From Maylandia zebra (lineage: Eukaryota; Chordata; Actinopteri; Cichliformes; Cichlidae), in assembly GCF_041146795.1 (NCBI RefSeq), contig NC_135170.1:6128033-6192032 (forward strand): a DNA stretch of 64,000 nucleotides. The letters are read 5' to 3'. Position numbers and translations under genes: made by a program. This document shows, in pieces, positions 32,075 through 45,000 of the stretch. Position 1 is the stretch's first letter. Every line of letters begins with the position of its first letter. The notes under the pieces are model-generated. The model saw only the letters and a program-made list of their open reading frames with translations, did not search any database and was not told the DNA's origin.

Positions 32075-33780
32075 CTAATAATGTCCTTAAAGTTTCTGAA
32101 AAAACTAATTCATTTTAATAATATTTCTTTTTTACTAAGTTTCAGCTCTTGTCAAAGTGAAAATTGAATAATAATAAAGCCTAATTAAAAGAAATCTAAT
32201 AGGAGTGTAATTGTTTTTGTTTTTTTGAGGAATTTGCAGGATCCCTTAATTTGGTCACCAGTTGGGTTACTGGTTACAAACTGGCTGCATTTTAGCAGCT
32301 TTTTCCAGTGCTAGGACCAGATTTAGGCCTGTCACAGTTAGCATAAAAGCAGATCAGTCAGTGGGTCTTTTCCTCACAAATGAGTTGTTCACAAATAAGT
32401 TGTCATTACTGATAAAAATGTCTGTGACCTGGCAAAGATGTTTAAACTCCTACATGGTGGATTGTAAGATGCAACTTCATTTTTGTGGCCTTGTTGAACC
32501 GTTGGCCTGGTTCTGCCCAAAGAAGACCTGAGGCACGACCAGTTTGGGAACTTGGTTCACTTCCCTTTTACCCAGAAACCTAAAAAGTGTTCTCCTGCTG
32601 CACAGAGAAACATTGTCGAGCTGCTCCTAGTAGAATCAGTTTCTATGGTGTGAGTGCTCTGCTGCATCCCATAATGAGGACACATGCTAATGGAGATGGA
32701 TTAGAATGAGATCTGGCCCTTTCCTCAAACAAACTGCAGAGGAGTTGGAAGAAAAATAAATATACTAATCAATAAGGTTGTGTGAACACACTCTTAGAGG
32801 AGCAGATGCATTTTGAATGAGCCTAGAAAGCATTTGTGTGTGTGTGTGTGTGTGTCCTGTTTCCTTTTTGCCTAAGCTGATCTAACAAGTAGAAGAGTTG
32901 TTTCAGATATGACCTTACGATCACACTAATGACTGACAGTAGGGCATAAACAACATAACAAGGTTAATGATGCTCTCATGTCTACACCAAATATAAAACC
33001 TTATCCAAATGCGATTTAAAGGCTCATAGCGATTTAGTGCTAAGCTAACAGTGTCCATAACGATGATTACTTCAAAAGTTTGGTCTCCATTCTCCAATCC
33101 AGAGTTTTCAGAGGAGGGTTCTCCTCGTGCACTGTATGACTTTTCAGCAAGCAGCCAATAGGCTGTACAACCCCGAGCACTTGCTCTACAGGCCACTTGA
33201 AAGACAAGTCGATCACATCAAAAACCCCAACTTCAACAATGAAATTCAGTCTATGGCTAATTTCAGCTGCTGTTTTGTTAAGGCTTAGTTAGCCATGGAC
33301 AGATGTTCCAACACAGACCTCATCTTTGCTAATTAGAAGTGGACTTGTGAGTCATCTTTAAACCATTTTACTGGAATCATATGAAACAATATGGTTCGCT
33401 GTGTGGTACAGACACGCCTGAGCTTCAGTTTTGGCTTGCTTCAGCTCAATAACCACGCTTGCTAGCTCAAATATGCTCACTTCTGGCTCGAGAAAATCAA
33501 GACAGTCAAAAAGCTAAACTGAACAAAGAGTTCAAAAATACTGCCACCCACCAGGGTAACTCCATCTCAGCCTCCCAGTGGACGCGCCTGTGGTATCAAT
33601 TTCAAAAGCCGAGCTGAATTCCTTCAAGAGTTAGCGCCAGTTGATCACATCATGATGGCAACTTTCAGGCTTTACAAACAATCCATAGTCTGTATACAGA
33701 CAGCCTCTTGCTGTATCTGAGACTAGAAAAGCGCTCTGTAAGTTTCAGAATACAAGTTACTGCACAGACCATCGGTGAAT
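32075..33780. other. Intergenic DNA between convergent pex12 and hdac5
   Basis: No gene seen. A short TG microsatellite lies at 32836-32854. The rest is unrecognised single-copy-like sequence. Confidence 0.45.
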
Positions 33781-33783
33781 TGC

Positions 33784-33789
33784 TTTATT
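33784..33789 (-). terminator. Distal hdac5 polyadenylation signal (candidate)
   Basis: TTTATT on the + strand (AATAAA on the hdac5 strand). Other candidates on the same strand lie near 35224 and 38156. Which one is used cannot be told from sequence. Confidence 0.35.
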
Positions 33790-35722
33790 GAGTTTCCAGA
33801 CAAATTTAACAACAAGCCCACTTAAAAAAAACAATAAAAAGAAAAAACAGAGAAACAGGTAATCAGGGTCAACATCACAACATTACAGCGAGAGTAATAA
33901 AAAAAGGGCTTCGTTAAAATGTCCACAAACCCCTGAAATGAAACTGAGCGTGAAGAATCACAATAGTCACCTTCCCTTTTTAGGCTCCTGCAACACAATC
34001 CATCAACAGCAAATCAGGACGAGGAGGGGAACAAAAAATAAACAAAACAAACAAAAAACAGGCTGAAACTTCAAAAAAGGGACAAGTATCATCATCAATA
34101 ATAGTCACAGTAATAGATTGCTCGAATAGCGTGTATTGCACATGTGTACACATATATGCACTTTATATACATGTGAGTCAGCAAGAACTAGACACATGTT
34201 ATATCGTCGCAACAGGCAAGAATCTGGAGAAAACAACAGCACAGACAGAGAAGAGTCAGGAATGTGCTCGTGATCAGTTTCAACAAAAATGGCGTTTCCC
34301 GAAAAGAAAAAAACAACGTTTCAGGCGCGAGCTGAAACGAGTGAAAGGTAACAGAGAGAACGTCTCCCCTCAAAAAACAGGAGGTAAATGAGGGAGAGAG
34401 GGCGAACCTCCTCTGTCTCCCTCCCACCCGACAGCCCAAATGTACCGCTCTCCCACCCCCGCCCCTGAACACCGCATGATAGCAGGACACTACATTTACA
34501 CCACAGTATCAAACATATCAAGAAATACACAGTATCAACTCGTAGCAAAATAGTCCGAGTGTGTGTGACTGTGTGCGTTTCACCTCAGTGTCGTGTGGGT
34601 GGCAGCAGCAGTAAAGCTATGTGGCCTCCAGGCTGGGGAGGTGCCCTGACAACCCAAACCATCTCTCTGCATCAGCACGGTGTCCTGAAAGAGTTCTCCA
34701 TTCCCTTCCCTCTTCTCTTTGGGCTCTTCCAGCTAGCGCAATCAGCCCCCGTGCTGAGGCAAGATCCCAATGTTTCCCACCTCGATCTGTGCTCATAAGT
34801 GTCCTCGACACCAAGCAGCAACCACTACAGCTGAAGGGTTTGGCCGTCTCTTGGTAACGTGCTAAATCAACGCAACCACAAGTGGTTCATTCAGTTTTTC
34901 CAAATTAGGCCAGGTTTGTCCATCGCATCTGTCGACTACGACGACACAGAGGAGCTCACTCAAAATCGAATCTTGGACAGTAATGCTAATATGAAATTTG
35001 GGTATTTTTAAAGATGAGCAAAGTTTAGAACTGTTCACAACCATGTGTGAAGAAAGGGATAAACGTTTGCCGTCATATACTTTGGAAACTTTGCTGGTGT
35101 CAAGTTTTGCTCGCTTGGCAATTCCGTTTCTAGATCCGACTGAGTTTGCAAGAAACCCATCTGAACAACATCTTGGGAGGATTTTCCTGTTATTTTTTTT
35201 CTAATTCTTTTAAATCTTTAATTTTTATTGTGGAACTAATAAAAACCACAAAATAAGTCTGACCTAGCGAGATAAGGTAGCTAATCATGAGCTCTTATAG
35301 GTTTACATGTTGACTTGTTGGGTCAAGGCTTTTTTTTAATGTGATTTTAATTCTTGAAAATACCTAAATTGTTATCCAAACTTGATTTACAGGAAATCAA
35401 CTAACAATTTGTTCCCTTTGTGAATGCAAGAACAAGGAAAATTGGAAAAATTGTGTGCACTTCCAAATCAAAGGACTTAGAAAACCAACATCTGATTTAT
35501 TGGTTGTTTCCATTTTACTGGTTTCTCTTCACTTGTTTGCATCTCAAAGGAAAACCTACCAATTAGATTAGATGCTAATTGCTGCTACTGAACCTTTTTC
35601 CTAATTATTACAAAAAGCAAAACTACATTTCTATATCATCTTTTCTAAAATGGAAAACAAAGTCTTACTGTTTAACTACATCAACTCAGTCTTTTCTTCT
35701 TCACTGGTTTAACAGTTTAGGC

Positions 35723-36032
35723 CAGCGGTCCCCAACCCCCGGGCCTGGGACTGGTACCGGTCCATGAGTAGTTTGGTGCCGGGATGCGAGTATTGAGGCT
35801 CAGGTGTGAAATTCATGGTTTTCAGGGTTTTTTAGCATTATTTTTTTATCGTTTTTTTCGTTAACTCGGTTTCCCTGGGTCCTTTCCGTGTGTTATGAAT
35901 AAATCTTCTTTTTTTTGGTACTGGTACTGGTTTTATTTTGTTGCATTTACCCGCTACACCTTAAAGGCCAGTCGGTGAAAATATTGTCAGACATAAACCG
36001 GTCTGTGGCGCAAAAGAGGTTGGGGACCGCTG
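35723..36032. mobile_element. hAT MITE with perfect 8-bp TSD
   Basis: Ends CAGCGGTCCCCAACC and GGTTGGGGACCGCTG are exact inverses. The 8-mer GTTTAGGC is duplicated at 35715-35722 and 36033-36040. The element is 310 bp with no coding capacity, of the widely known GGTCCCCAACC class. Confidence 0.9.
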
Positions 36033-38159
36033 GTTTAGGCCACAGTGACCATGATGCCCACAAGATGCTAGTCTAGTTATTGAGGGAATGGAAGATCCTT
36101 TAACAAAGTGAATCTTTTACTTGTTGTTACTCATTTTTATAAATGTTAAGGTATTTTTCATCTGAACCAACACCTGTGGTAGTTGCTGCTTGCCTCCAAA
36201 GTTCTTCATTTGCTCCCTTTGTGCTTGCATGAACTCCAGTCGAGCTCAGAAGCTGACCCCGTGTAGCACTGCGGTGTCAGGTCATTAAAACGATCGACCT
36301 GTCCAGCTCTCGCTCACTCTACGGCCCCCACGAACCCGACGCAAGGCGCTGCTATTACTGACTGCGTGTTAAATGGACAAAATGCCCTTAGTGTTTACAA
36401 TAGTACAAAAAGACTACACTAAACCACCTGGAAACACAGGTCAATAAATCAATCAATCAATACTGCCTCTCCATTCCACCTGACAGATAATATACACAAA
36501 GAGCACTCAACCACACTGTGTAAAAAGGTACAGAGAGTTCCTCCGATCATCGGTTGCTATGGCCTTCTCGCTCTCTGTTCCCGTCACTGCAGTTCTACCA
36601 CTGTGGTATTGCTTTAAATGGACGAGACCCAGAGGTAGCAGCGTCGGCTAGAACACCACAAAGGGTCCTGGGAAATGAAGTTTAGTGAGGTTGACGATTA
36701 CGTCAATCAGAGTTAGTCCCCTGACGTCCCAGTATAGTGTTTCTGAGTTGAGTTTCAATAGGTTTTCATAATAGGCCGGTCCAGCTCTGAAGCTTCTGTG
36801 TGATTGGTCAGAATGGGAAGGTGGTGGCCAAACAGCAGTCAGCAGGCTTGAGCCTGAAGTTGGGTAGGTTGAGTTTTTGAGACTGAACAAACCTCAACAC
36901 TTTCAAACATTCACTTTAAAGATTTCATGAGTGGTGCAATTTGACTGCACTTTTTTAATGAGGATGTGAGGATTATATCATGTAACAAAGCACTCGCTCC
37001 TTCATTACTGCACTGAAAATAGTGGATTGTCAGCACTGATCCAGGAACAGCACACGATGCATTCTCAGTCATTGTCACAGAATGGAAGCGAAATTTGTGT
37101 TAAAAGTTTTAACAGCCTTCATATGCGCTCTGTTCATTGGATGTAAGTCACCATGATATATAGTCGTGGTAATAAGAAAGTACGCCCTATGTAACTTCTA
37201 ATGTTTCACATATCAGTACATAATCAGATAAAGTGCAACCTCAGAATCACCCCAAGGTCAGAGAAACTGACATGAACCCAGGCAGAGCACCTCGGGTATG
37301 AACTAAAGCAATGTTGTAAAGAAGAGCTGTTCCTCCAACAGTGTGAGGAAATGATAGTCATACAGTGGTTACTGCTGCTTGTGCTTCTACAAACTACTGA
37401 ATTATCCCAGCTTTTATTTATCTGACTTTGTAATGACCTCATTTAAAGAGCTGGTGACGACTCAGTCATTTTGTTTATGCCCGATACTTAAAACCTTAGA
37501 ATAAACAAAGCATGTACTTTTTTTTGACTCAAACGAGACTGTTAAAAAATCTGAGCAATGCTCTTAAGTCTTAATTTGAAAAAGAACAAGCTTGAAATGA
37601 GAAATCATCTCGACACGAGGATGCAACTAAACAATATGAGAAAACAGAAAATGAATCTATCAAGAAATTCTAATTCTAGGCGGATCTCCCTGTGATCTAT
37701 TGATGTAACAGTGATATTGATAAGCCTGCTGAGTTGCACATTTTTCTGCCAGCTTTGGCTACAGCTGCTGTGTAGCTTTCAGCCTGGATTATATCTTTAA
37801 ATTCCTCATATTTGTTTAGGATTATATATGCAGGATTATATTTGCTCCCATTAGAAATACACACCTTTAGACCTGTGTCTGTTCACCATTGGAAAACTAG
37901 TGATAACATCCCAATTTGAACATGCACAAACTGAGAATCATGTAGCTTTAACAGCAATTCAGGCAATCCAAGTGCCAACCTGGACATTTACTGCTAACTC
38001 ATGCATGCAGCTTCCTGATGTGTCCTCAACAAAAAACGGTCTTCTCCATTAAAGTTGGTGCAAACCACGTCCAATAATACCTGAGGAAGCAGGTTTTCCT
38101 CGCTCTCAGTACTTACTGCTTATTTCACCTTGATTGTAATCAGTTTGTAGTGAGTTTAT

Positions 38160-38525
38160 TCAAGTTTACTGTGGACAGCTGGGGATGAAATACCAATATC
38201 CCAGTCCAGCCTCATGGTCTAGGCTCTGGCTGATCCCCTGGTCCTCACCCAGAACCACTTCACCCTGACAGACCCTACAAGGGGCAACAATGACTTCTGA
38301 ACCCATGGGATCACTCAGCCAAAGCCCTCCACTGTGGTAAGGTGGTGATTATGCTTTCTGGGTGAGGTGTTTTGGGCATGTCCAACTAAATGTGGGGCAG
38401 AACCAGGGCACGCTGGAATGGGAACACCCATTTATCACCCCAGAAGAGATGGAGGGCGTGGCTGAGGAAGACCGTCTTAGCATGTCTGCTTAGACTGTTG
38501 CTGTGACCTCTAGAAAATGGATGGT
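38160..38525 (+). mobile_element. Decayed LINE 3' end (Rex/RTE-like)
   Basis: The run GGTGAGGTGTTTTGGGCATG, then AGGGCACGCTGGAATGGGAAC, GAGATGGAGGGCGTGGCTG, CTTAGACTGTTGCTGTGACC and AAAATGGATGG follows, in order, the conserved C-terminal and 3' region of common fish LINEs, whose proteins and tails end near a GATGGATGG repeat. It is heavily mutated and has no open frame. Confidence 0.6.
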
Positions 38526-40670
38526 AGTGAGTTTAACAGCATTTAAGAGGTCTGACTGTCATCCATCCAGCGAGGCTGTTTTCAACACTCCTGCTGTACC
38601 TCATTTCACGATCCATCAAGTGACCATCATTGCTTCACTGCTTCCTGGATCAGAGCTGATACAAACCTAACGTATGAGAATTACAGGGCTCATGATTTGG
38701 TACCATCGTGTGATATGTAGAATGAATACCACAGTCTCTGGAGGAGCTAGCGTCATTTGGACTACAAAAACACATAATCACTGGACCAGCCTATTTTACT
38801 CAGCCATGACTTTTGACCTTAATATCACCTTTCTGTAGTTGCTGCTGTTTGCCTGCGGAGGGCAGCGCTAGTCCTGCTAGAAGAACTAGAGCTTGCTGAC
38901 CACCCCCCCTCCAACACAACAATATTCAGCCATCCTGAGCATCTATAAACAAACAAACAAACAGGTCGTGGTCTGATCGCATCAGACCATGTGCTTACTT
39001 CCTGTCTAACAGCCAAACCTTTTCAAACTTCAAATCTTCAAATAGAATATATTCAGAAATCCAATCTGATTGGATAAAACACTGTTTACATATATATATT
39101 TATATAGAATATTGTTTTTGCTTTTTTATACAAAAAGAGAAAGTCTTTTGTGGTTTTATACATATGTGTATGTACAGATATAGAAAAGTGACCACACCAA
39201 ACCTGCTGTGATGTAACCATGGCCAACAGGACAGGAGACGCTATTTACACCAAACAGGAAATATTACAATTATTTTTTTTAAAAAAGAGAGAGAGAGAGA
39301 GAAAGATAACGTGGGACGTGGTGGTCACTGCGGTGGTCACTGCGGTGTTTCAAAAGTACAATCCCACAGTCCCCTCCTTCAAAGAAGAAGGTGCAGGGTT
39401 TAGGTCACATGACTAGATCAACACAAATGATAAAGACAGAGCGAGGGAGAGAGAGGACTGATGGGTGTTGCAGTTTCATTAGTTACATGAATCCTGCTAA
39501 AGCTGATCTGATCCTGAGACGCTTCCACCAGATTCCACAAAAGTCTGATTGAATATTATTTTAATCTTATTACTAATATTCAACTGAGATTTTTACTGGA
39601 GAGTTCTAGTGTGTGAGGATGGCTTTAGAGGGGTTTCTTCCCTCAAAAATGTGAAAAAAAGCAAAACTCAGTCTTTTGGAATATAGCCAGATATTAAAAA
39701 ATAGTCAAGAAGCAGAATATGTATTTACATGAGCTCATGAGTCTCTCTCTCCATCTCTCTACAGGCTGCTAAATAGTGAGACTGGGACAAACTAAGGCAT
39801 CCAGATGAAGAAACAAGGACTCAGAAATGAAGTGACCAACTGGATCAACAACAGCGTGTGTGTGTGTGTGTTTGCGTGTGTGTTTAAAAGTGTGCTTCTT
39901 CAGTCCTGATCAGCTGGTTGCTGTACTGAGGTGCTGCGGTGGTGGTTTGTGTTTTCTGGACTTAGTTTTAGTTTTTGTGGACAGAAAAAAAGGCACCTAG
40001 TTCCTCCTCCTCCCCTGCGAATATTAAAACCAGTTATTTCCTCCAACGGGCAACCCTGCGCTCGACACACGCAAGAGGACCAGTCGTCCGCTTGGTGTGC
40101 GGCATTTAAGATTCAAGTTTTTCCACAGTCATCGTCCCTCAGTGGAAACAAAGGAGCAGGGATGGAATAAAAAGGTCACGAGAATGATTGGAGGGTGGAA
40201 GAGAACATTTCAGTGGTGCTGTGTACAGGTGGTCAAATATTCAAGGGCTCCCTCTCTGCTGAGACCCACGGAGGTGCTAACAAGTCGTCTGCTCCTCCTT
40301 GCATGGACGAAACAGTAGAGAAAAGAAGTGCATCCATGTTTTCGCATGACACGGTTTCTCCTCCGTTAAGTTCTCCTTTGCCAGTTGGAGTCCTCCACAA
40401 CAGCACGACTGCGCTCTGTGTGTGTGTGTTGTGTTTACCAATGCACACTCCATGGAGGAAGAGGAAGAGAAAGAGAGGTGCTAGAAGGAGATGTAAGTGG
40501 AAGTTTGGTGGGCTTCTTGTTTAAGCTCCTCCTACGAAAAGGGCTCCTCTTCCATTGGTTCCTCTGTGGACCTGAGAGAAGGTCAAAGCAAAACAACATA
40601 AATGAATAAATACAAGCCTGAGAATTTGTTTGAAAACATGATTCGTTTCATTTCATTGTGAATTACAACA

Positions 40671-41095
40671 CTAATGTTCTTGGATGACATGCGTGCTCTC
40701 CTGGCCCTGTAGCATAAAGCTTTCACTGTGCACTGCTGACCTGCTGGTTTCTGTGCTATCAGGAACAGAGCCTGGCTGCTCAACATCAACGCTCAGAGAC
40801 GCCATGGCGCTGACCGTTTCCGCCTCATCCTTCTCTGACTGGCCTTGAGCCCCCAAGGGGCCGTCGAGTAGTGAGTGTCCACTGGTCTGAGACAAACTCT
40901 GGAGACAGGACCAGTGTTTACCTGCAGGGACACAGTGAGAGAAAGAAATACAATCAGGAAGTTGAGAAGATACGATCTCATGGGTTTCTGGCAGTTTAGC
41001 GAGCGTTTCTTACTCTGGATCTCTATTACTCTCTCCAGGGAGGCGTAGGCTTTTGGACAGGGCTGCTCCTGAGGCCACTGAAACACAGAGTCGCA
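40671..41095 (-). other. hdac5: hdac5 C-terminal exons with nuclear export signal
   Basis: The last two exons encode [20 protein letters not shown] and then [17 protein letters not shown], the conserved leucine/methionine-type export signal. They end in a 40-residue Ser/Glu-rich tail with no similarity I recognise. Confidence 0.88.
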
Positions 41096-42001
41096 CTGAC
41101 GGAGACAGAGAGAAGGGAAAACCAAAAAATAAGTGCTCAACACTTCAAGAAAGTCTGCTGACCAGTGAGGAGTGATGTTCTCATCACTGAATCACAGAAC
41201 AGGCTAGCTAACATGCTTTATCTCTTTATTAGTTTATGAGTTAGTGGATACTCTGGCTTCCTCCCACAGTCCAAAGACATGCACTACATGGTGTGAATGT
41301 GGTTGTGTGTGTATCACAGTGTAATCGGCTTCATAGCTTTTGTCCCAGTAAGAAAGCTACGAAGCAGATTTTCCATCATTTGAGTGAATTTATTTGGACA
41401 AAGCAGTAATTGCAGTTTGCGCTCAGTCACCTCAAACCATCACAAAACCTTGTAAACACTGGTGTTGTTGTTCCATACTGTTGTGGCTAACACCTCCAGG
41501 TGGTAAAAGTCTAAGGTTAAGACATAAATATTAGACTCTGACTCTCACCGGGTCTCCCAGAAGCGCAGAGACGCAGGCCTCCGATGCGTCACAGATAGCG
41601 GTGAGGTCATGACCGCCCTCCAGCGCCATAACAACCCGCCCACCCGCCAGACCCATGAGCAGCTGCGTTAGCTGACCAAAACCTGCCAACACACAACCGT
41701 CACACGTGAGAAACACTGCATGTGAACCATAGTCACATAGACTCCTCAGAAGACGGCTCTGTACAGAGACAGCATGTTTCTATTCGTTTGTTGTCTTACT
41801 GTTGAAAAACAGTTGTGGTCAAAAAAGAAAAAAGAAGTTGAGCAAAAACCCCAAATTAAAACAAACTAAAGGCTGTACTCACATTTGGCAGAGACATTGT
41901 AGCCTCCCAGAGGAGACTGATGACCCTCCACTGCATCGAAGCCTGCTGACACCAGGACCACATCTGGACTGAACTGTTGAGCGATGGGCATCACCACAGT
42001 C

Positions 42002-42051
<50 letters not shown>

Positions 42052-45000
42052 CAACAACAGAATTTGATTCCACTTATGTTGCAAACCTGAATTAACACCA
42101 TTCAAATGCATACAAACATCACGAAACGATGAAATCTCCACGTTGAAAAGTTTTACCTGAAAGCAGTGAGGTACTCCACATCACCCATTGGGGGATCTAC
42201 TCCCCCGGTCCACGCTATGTTCACATTAAAACCAACACCTGCACCTGATCCCACCTGCAGACAGCAGGACAAACAGGGACAGAGCAACAATCATCATCAC
42301 GTGTCTTTAGCCATTCTGTTTGTAAACTCTGCTGTCTTTGCATTTCTGTCAGTTTCACTTTGTGTCTTTGAGCCTCCAGCTGTCTGCCTGCCTGTTCACC
42401 ATCAGTTAATCTCTCTCTGTATTCTTGTTGCTTTCTCAGTCATTGGCCTCCTGCATCCTGCAATCAGGTCTTTTCTCTCCTGTGACCATATTTGCCATTT
42501 AAACTCAAATAGCCACCGCTTCTCGTTGATTTGCCTCTTGTTCGTTCCTGTGCACTACATTATGCAAGTGGAGATCTTTTTGGCCAGTTTGGTCAGCCGA
42601 GGTTGAAACTTTTGGTTTGTCGAATCCTCACACCCACAGAATGACCGGTGGGATTGTGTGATTACCTCCTCTGGAGCGCCGCTGCCAGGAAAGAAGTTTC
42701 CGTCGTCGTAGCGATGGAGGGAAATGTAGAGGACGTTGGGGTCACTATAGAAGGCCTGCTGAGTGCCGTTGCCATGGTGAATGTCCTGCAGTGACATATC
42801 ACAGCAGCGTCAGAGAGAAGGTTAGAGGGAACGTATGGTACAGACGCAGTGGACACACAGGGACGGGTTAGCCTTTCACTCAGATTCATTTCCCTTTTAG
42901 TTTAACTTTTTAAAACCTTTTAAAAAAATGTTTTCCCAAAACTCTCAGGGATCGTCAAGATGCTGTTCTGGTAAATGTGAGACATGGCTTTGTTTTCCTT
43001 TTGCTCTAACTGTTTTTCACTGGAGTCTTAAAGCGTTAGAAACGGCTTTATAACCATTTCCAGACAGATAGATGGAGAATACTTCAGCAGCTTTCTGAGA
43101 GTTAAAGCGGGATAAATAGAAATGACTGTGTGATAACATTGTGTGAGTGAAAGGACCGATGTAGAGGGTGTACTGACGCTATAACTGATGTCTTGATTCG
43201 GCAGGTCTGCTAGGAATCAGGTCTGGGTGTGGCTAGCAAAACTGAACTGTGATATCCTAATAAAATGTGGTGAATCACAAATAATTCATAATTTAACAAA
43301 GATACAATGAGTCCACTAGGCTACATACACAAAAGGTAGGTTTGGATAGCTTTTCTTTATCCTTTAACACATGAAATCATTATTCAAATAGTGCATTTTG
43401 TATTTACTCAAATTATCTTTGTCCAATCACGTCACTTCACCTGCAATAATGAACAGTCACATTTAACCCTGATCTTACCCCAGTAAGCCTAAATCCTGCT
43501 TCCAGCTGCATCATTAATACATTCATCTTTCAGTACATTGATAGATGAATGTATTAACATGAATCTGTTTCACCCAAACTGAAGAAGCATTCATCTGTTC
43601 AGGGGGGGAAGTTTGGAGTAAAAATGAAGTTATTATTACACTTTCTATTAAATATGAAATGCCTAAAAAATGTATGTAAATATAATGTTTTCTATAGTCA
43701 TAGAGAAACTGTGTGTTCCTGTCTAGCTATCTTTGTGAGGACCGAAATCTGCATTCTACTATACTTGTGAAAACCAACAGTCACTTGTGAGGACACACAC
43801 ACACTGGTCCTCACACGTTTGAAGCCTTTTTGAGGCTCGAAATGTGGTTTTAGTGTCAGGGTTACAATTAGGTTATGGTTAGGCATTCATTTTTAATGGT
43901 TAGGGCATAGGTGTCAAACTCTGGCCCGCAGCCTAATTACATTTGGCCCGCGAAACCATACAAAATTACTATCAGAGCTGGCCTGCCAGTATTATACAGT
44001 GCATGTACTGCTAATACTACAATTCCCAGAATGCTCTGTTGGTGTTTTGGCGCGTCAGTCATGACAGGACCCATTAGCACCCTCTCCTCTGTTGACCATA
44101 GCCATAGCAACCATGCAAATACTGCCATGCTATCTATCCCAAAATGGCAAAAAGAAAGGCAGAAAACAGGAGCTTTCTGGACAGGTGGGAGAATATGATG
44201 AAAATCTGATAAATGATAAAATGATAAAATTTAATTCAGAAGGCTACAAATACATTTTTATTTAAGAAATGAATTCCACTGATGTGTTATTTAATTGGAA
44301 TTTTGATTTTGCATGTGTGCAATTTTAAGTTATACATACGTTTATATAGTTATATATATTGTTCAGTATTAAGCTTTGCTTGTTCCATATTCAGATTTTC
44401 AGCAAAACTTGTTTGAGTCCATAAGAAAAGATTCCTTGCTATATTTGGAGGAAGATTTTTTTCAATGAATATTAATGTTAGCCCGCGACTTTGATCCAGT
44501 TTTGAATTTTGGCCCACTGTGTATTTGATTTTGACACCCCTGGGTTAGGGTAAGGGGCTAGGGAAACCATTATGTCAATGAAGGTCCTCACTAAGATAAC
44601 TGAACGGGCTTAAGGCATTTTTGAGATGTGATTTTAGTGTCAGGGTTACAGTTAGGTTTAGGTTTAGGCTGACAGCATTATGTCAATTAGATGTCCCCAC
44701 AAAAATATGAAAACATGACTGTGTGTGTGTGTGTCTGCCCTCTCACCCAGTCCACAATGAGGATCTTGCCCACTCCAAGTTTCTGCTGCAGCAGCTTGGC
44801 AGTAATGGCGACTGAATTGAAGAAACAAAAGCCCCTGTGCAAACACATTAAAAAAACATATTAGTCAAGCTGGAGATGTAGTGAGAGAAATGTAGTCAGA
44901 ATTCTGTGACAGGTGTACTGACATAGCCGTGGACTCCTCAGCATGGTGCCCTGGAGGACGAACAACTGCGAAGCCATTCTAGAGAAACAAGCACAGAGTG

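Larger units (their letters stand above)
33790..40670 (-). other. Probable hdac5 3' UTR and downstream flank
   Basis: Nearly 7 kb after the hdac5 stop codon without coding exons on either strand. AATAAA signals on the hdac5 strand occur near 38156, 35224 and 33784, so a long 3' UTR is possible. Two repeat relics sit inside it (35723-36032 and about 38160-38525), so not all of it need be transcribed. A GA tract at 39286-39302 and scattered AT-rich blocks are the only other structure seen. Confidence 0.35.
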
